Assembly: GCA_024741835.1 (NCBI GenBank)
Contig: JAENRP010000268.1
Coordinates: forward strand, 1-63,122
Origin: Diplocarpon mali
Lineage: Eukaryota; Ascomycota; Leotiomycetes; Helotiales; Drepanopezizaceae
DNA length: 63,122 nt
Direction: 5' to 3'
The notes beneath the pieces were generated by a model that was not told where the DNA came from, searched no databases, and saw only the letters and a program-made list of their open reading frames with translations. How positions within the stretch are numbered: position 1 is the first letter of the stretch; every line of letters starts with the position of its first letter. This document shows positions 63,010 to 63,122 of this stretch, piece after piece. The position numbers were made by a program, and so were the translations under genes.

Positions 63010-63122
63010 TATTGAGCTTAAGTGAGTCGGCGCAGTAGGTAAAGGAGGCTTCTAGAGGTCGATGGTCGATATATTGGTAAGAGTTAGGGAAGGAAGGTTA
63101 CCCCTTTCTTCCCTACAGCTAT
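63010..63122 (-). repeat. Copia family 1 LTR, partial, at the window edge
   Basis: Begins TATTGAGCTTAAGTGAGTCG on the plus strand and is collinear with 12,488-12,600. It is the start of a minus-strand family-1 element or a solo LTR; the rest is outside the window. Confidence 0.85.

Overview
The window looks like part of a filamentous ascomycete (Pezizomycotina) chromosome. One 10.4 kb GC-rich gene island (about 19,800-30,240) sits inside AT-rich, transposon-packed DNA. The evidence is a fused pentafunctional AROM gene, short introns of 49 and 69 nt with GCTGAC-type branch points, and dense transition mutation in every large repeat. CAA/CAG/TGG codons have become stops, cysteine and histidine codons have become TAY, and TpA is everywhere. 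This pattern is that of repeat-induced point mutation (RIP). The species cannot be named from the sequence.

Gene island. Two genes are convergent. On the plus strand (21,791-24,041) is a 733-residue protein with three C-terminal C2H2 fingers, the last two resembling the Rpn4 proteasome-gene regulator. On the minus strand (25,166-30,013) is ARO1/AROM (1,592 residues), which carries out the five central steps of the shikimate pathway; its five domains and their catalytic motifs look intact. A 1.1 kb tail-to-tail intergenic region separates them. The 1.7 kb upstream of the finger gene is GC-rich, carries hexamer and heptamer minisatellites, and has a 47 bp un-RIPed LTR terminus at its left edge.

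Left flank (1-19,800). A Copia element (family 1, copy A, left end outside the window) abuts a Gypsy chromovirus with gag, protease, RT, RNase H, integrase and chromodomain remnants (C1). A separate minus-strand Copia (I) follows. It was split by a solo LTR (target duplication GCACT) and by family-1 copy B (target duplication GATAT). Copy B itself carries a 498 bp TRIM-like element (85 bp LTRs, target duplication GATAT).

Right flank (30,240-63,122). A family-1-like LTR (J) was broken by Gypsy E1 (target duplication ACTCC), which contains Copia G1 (target duplication GTATT). Next is Gypsy E2, head-to-head with E1 and 76 bp away. E2 contains Copia family-1 copy D (target duplication ATAAA) and Copia G2 (target duplication CTAAT), and is cut in its protease by another chromovirus (H). 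H is cut by Gypsy E3, which is cut by a further family-1 LTR running off the window.

The most unusual signals are: the TRIM-like element; tRNA-iMet anticodon-type primer sites shared by three element types; a repeat in family-1 Copia that lies between protease and integrase and recurs in the 3' non-coding region; extra 3' reading frames in the Copia G (antisense, Cys/His-rich) and Gypsy E (coiled-coil) families; and the LTR termini on both sides of the gene island. Apart from the two island genes, I see no intact protein gene. I see no rRNA gene, tRNA gene or CRISPR array. All coordinates were read by eye; element ends supported by target-site duplications are exact, domain limits are approximate.
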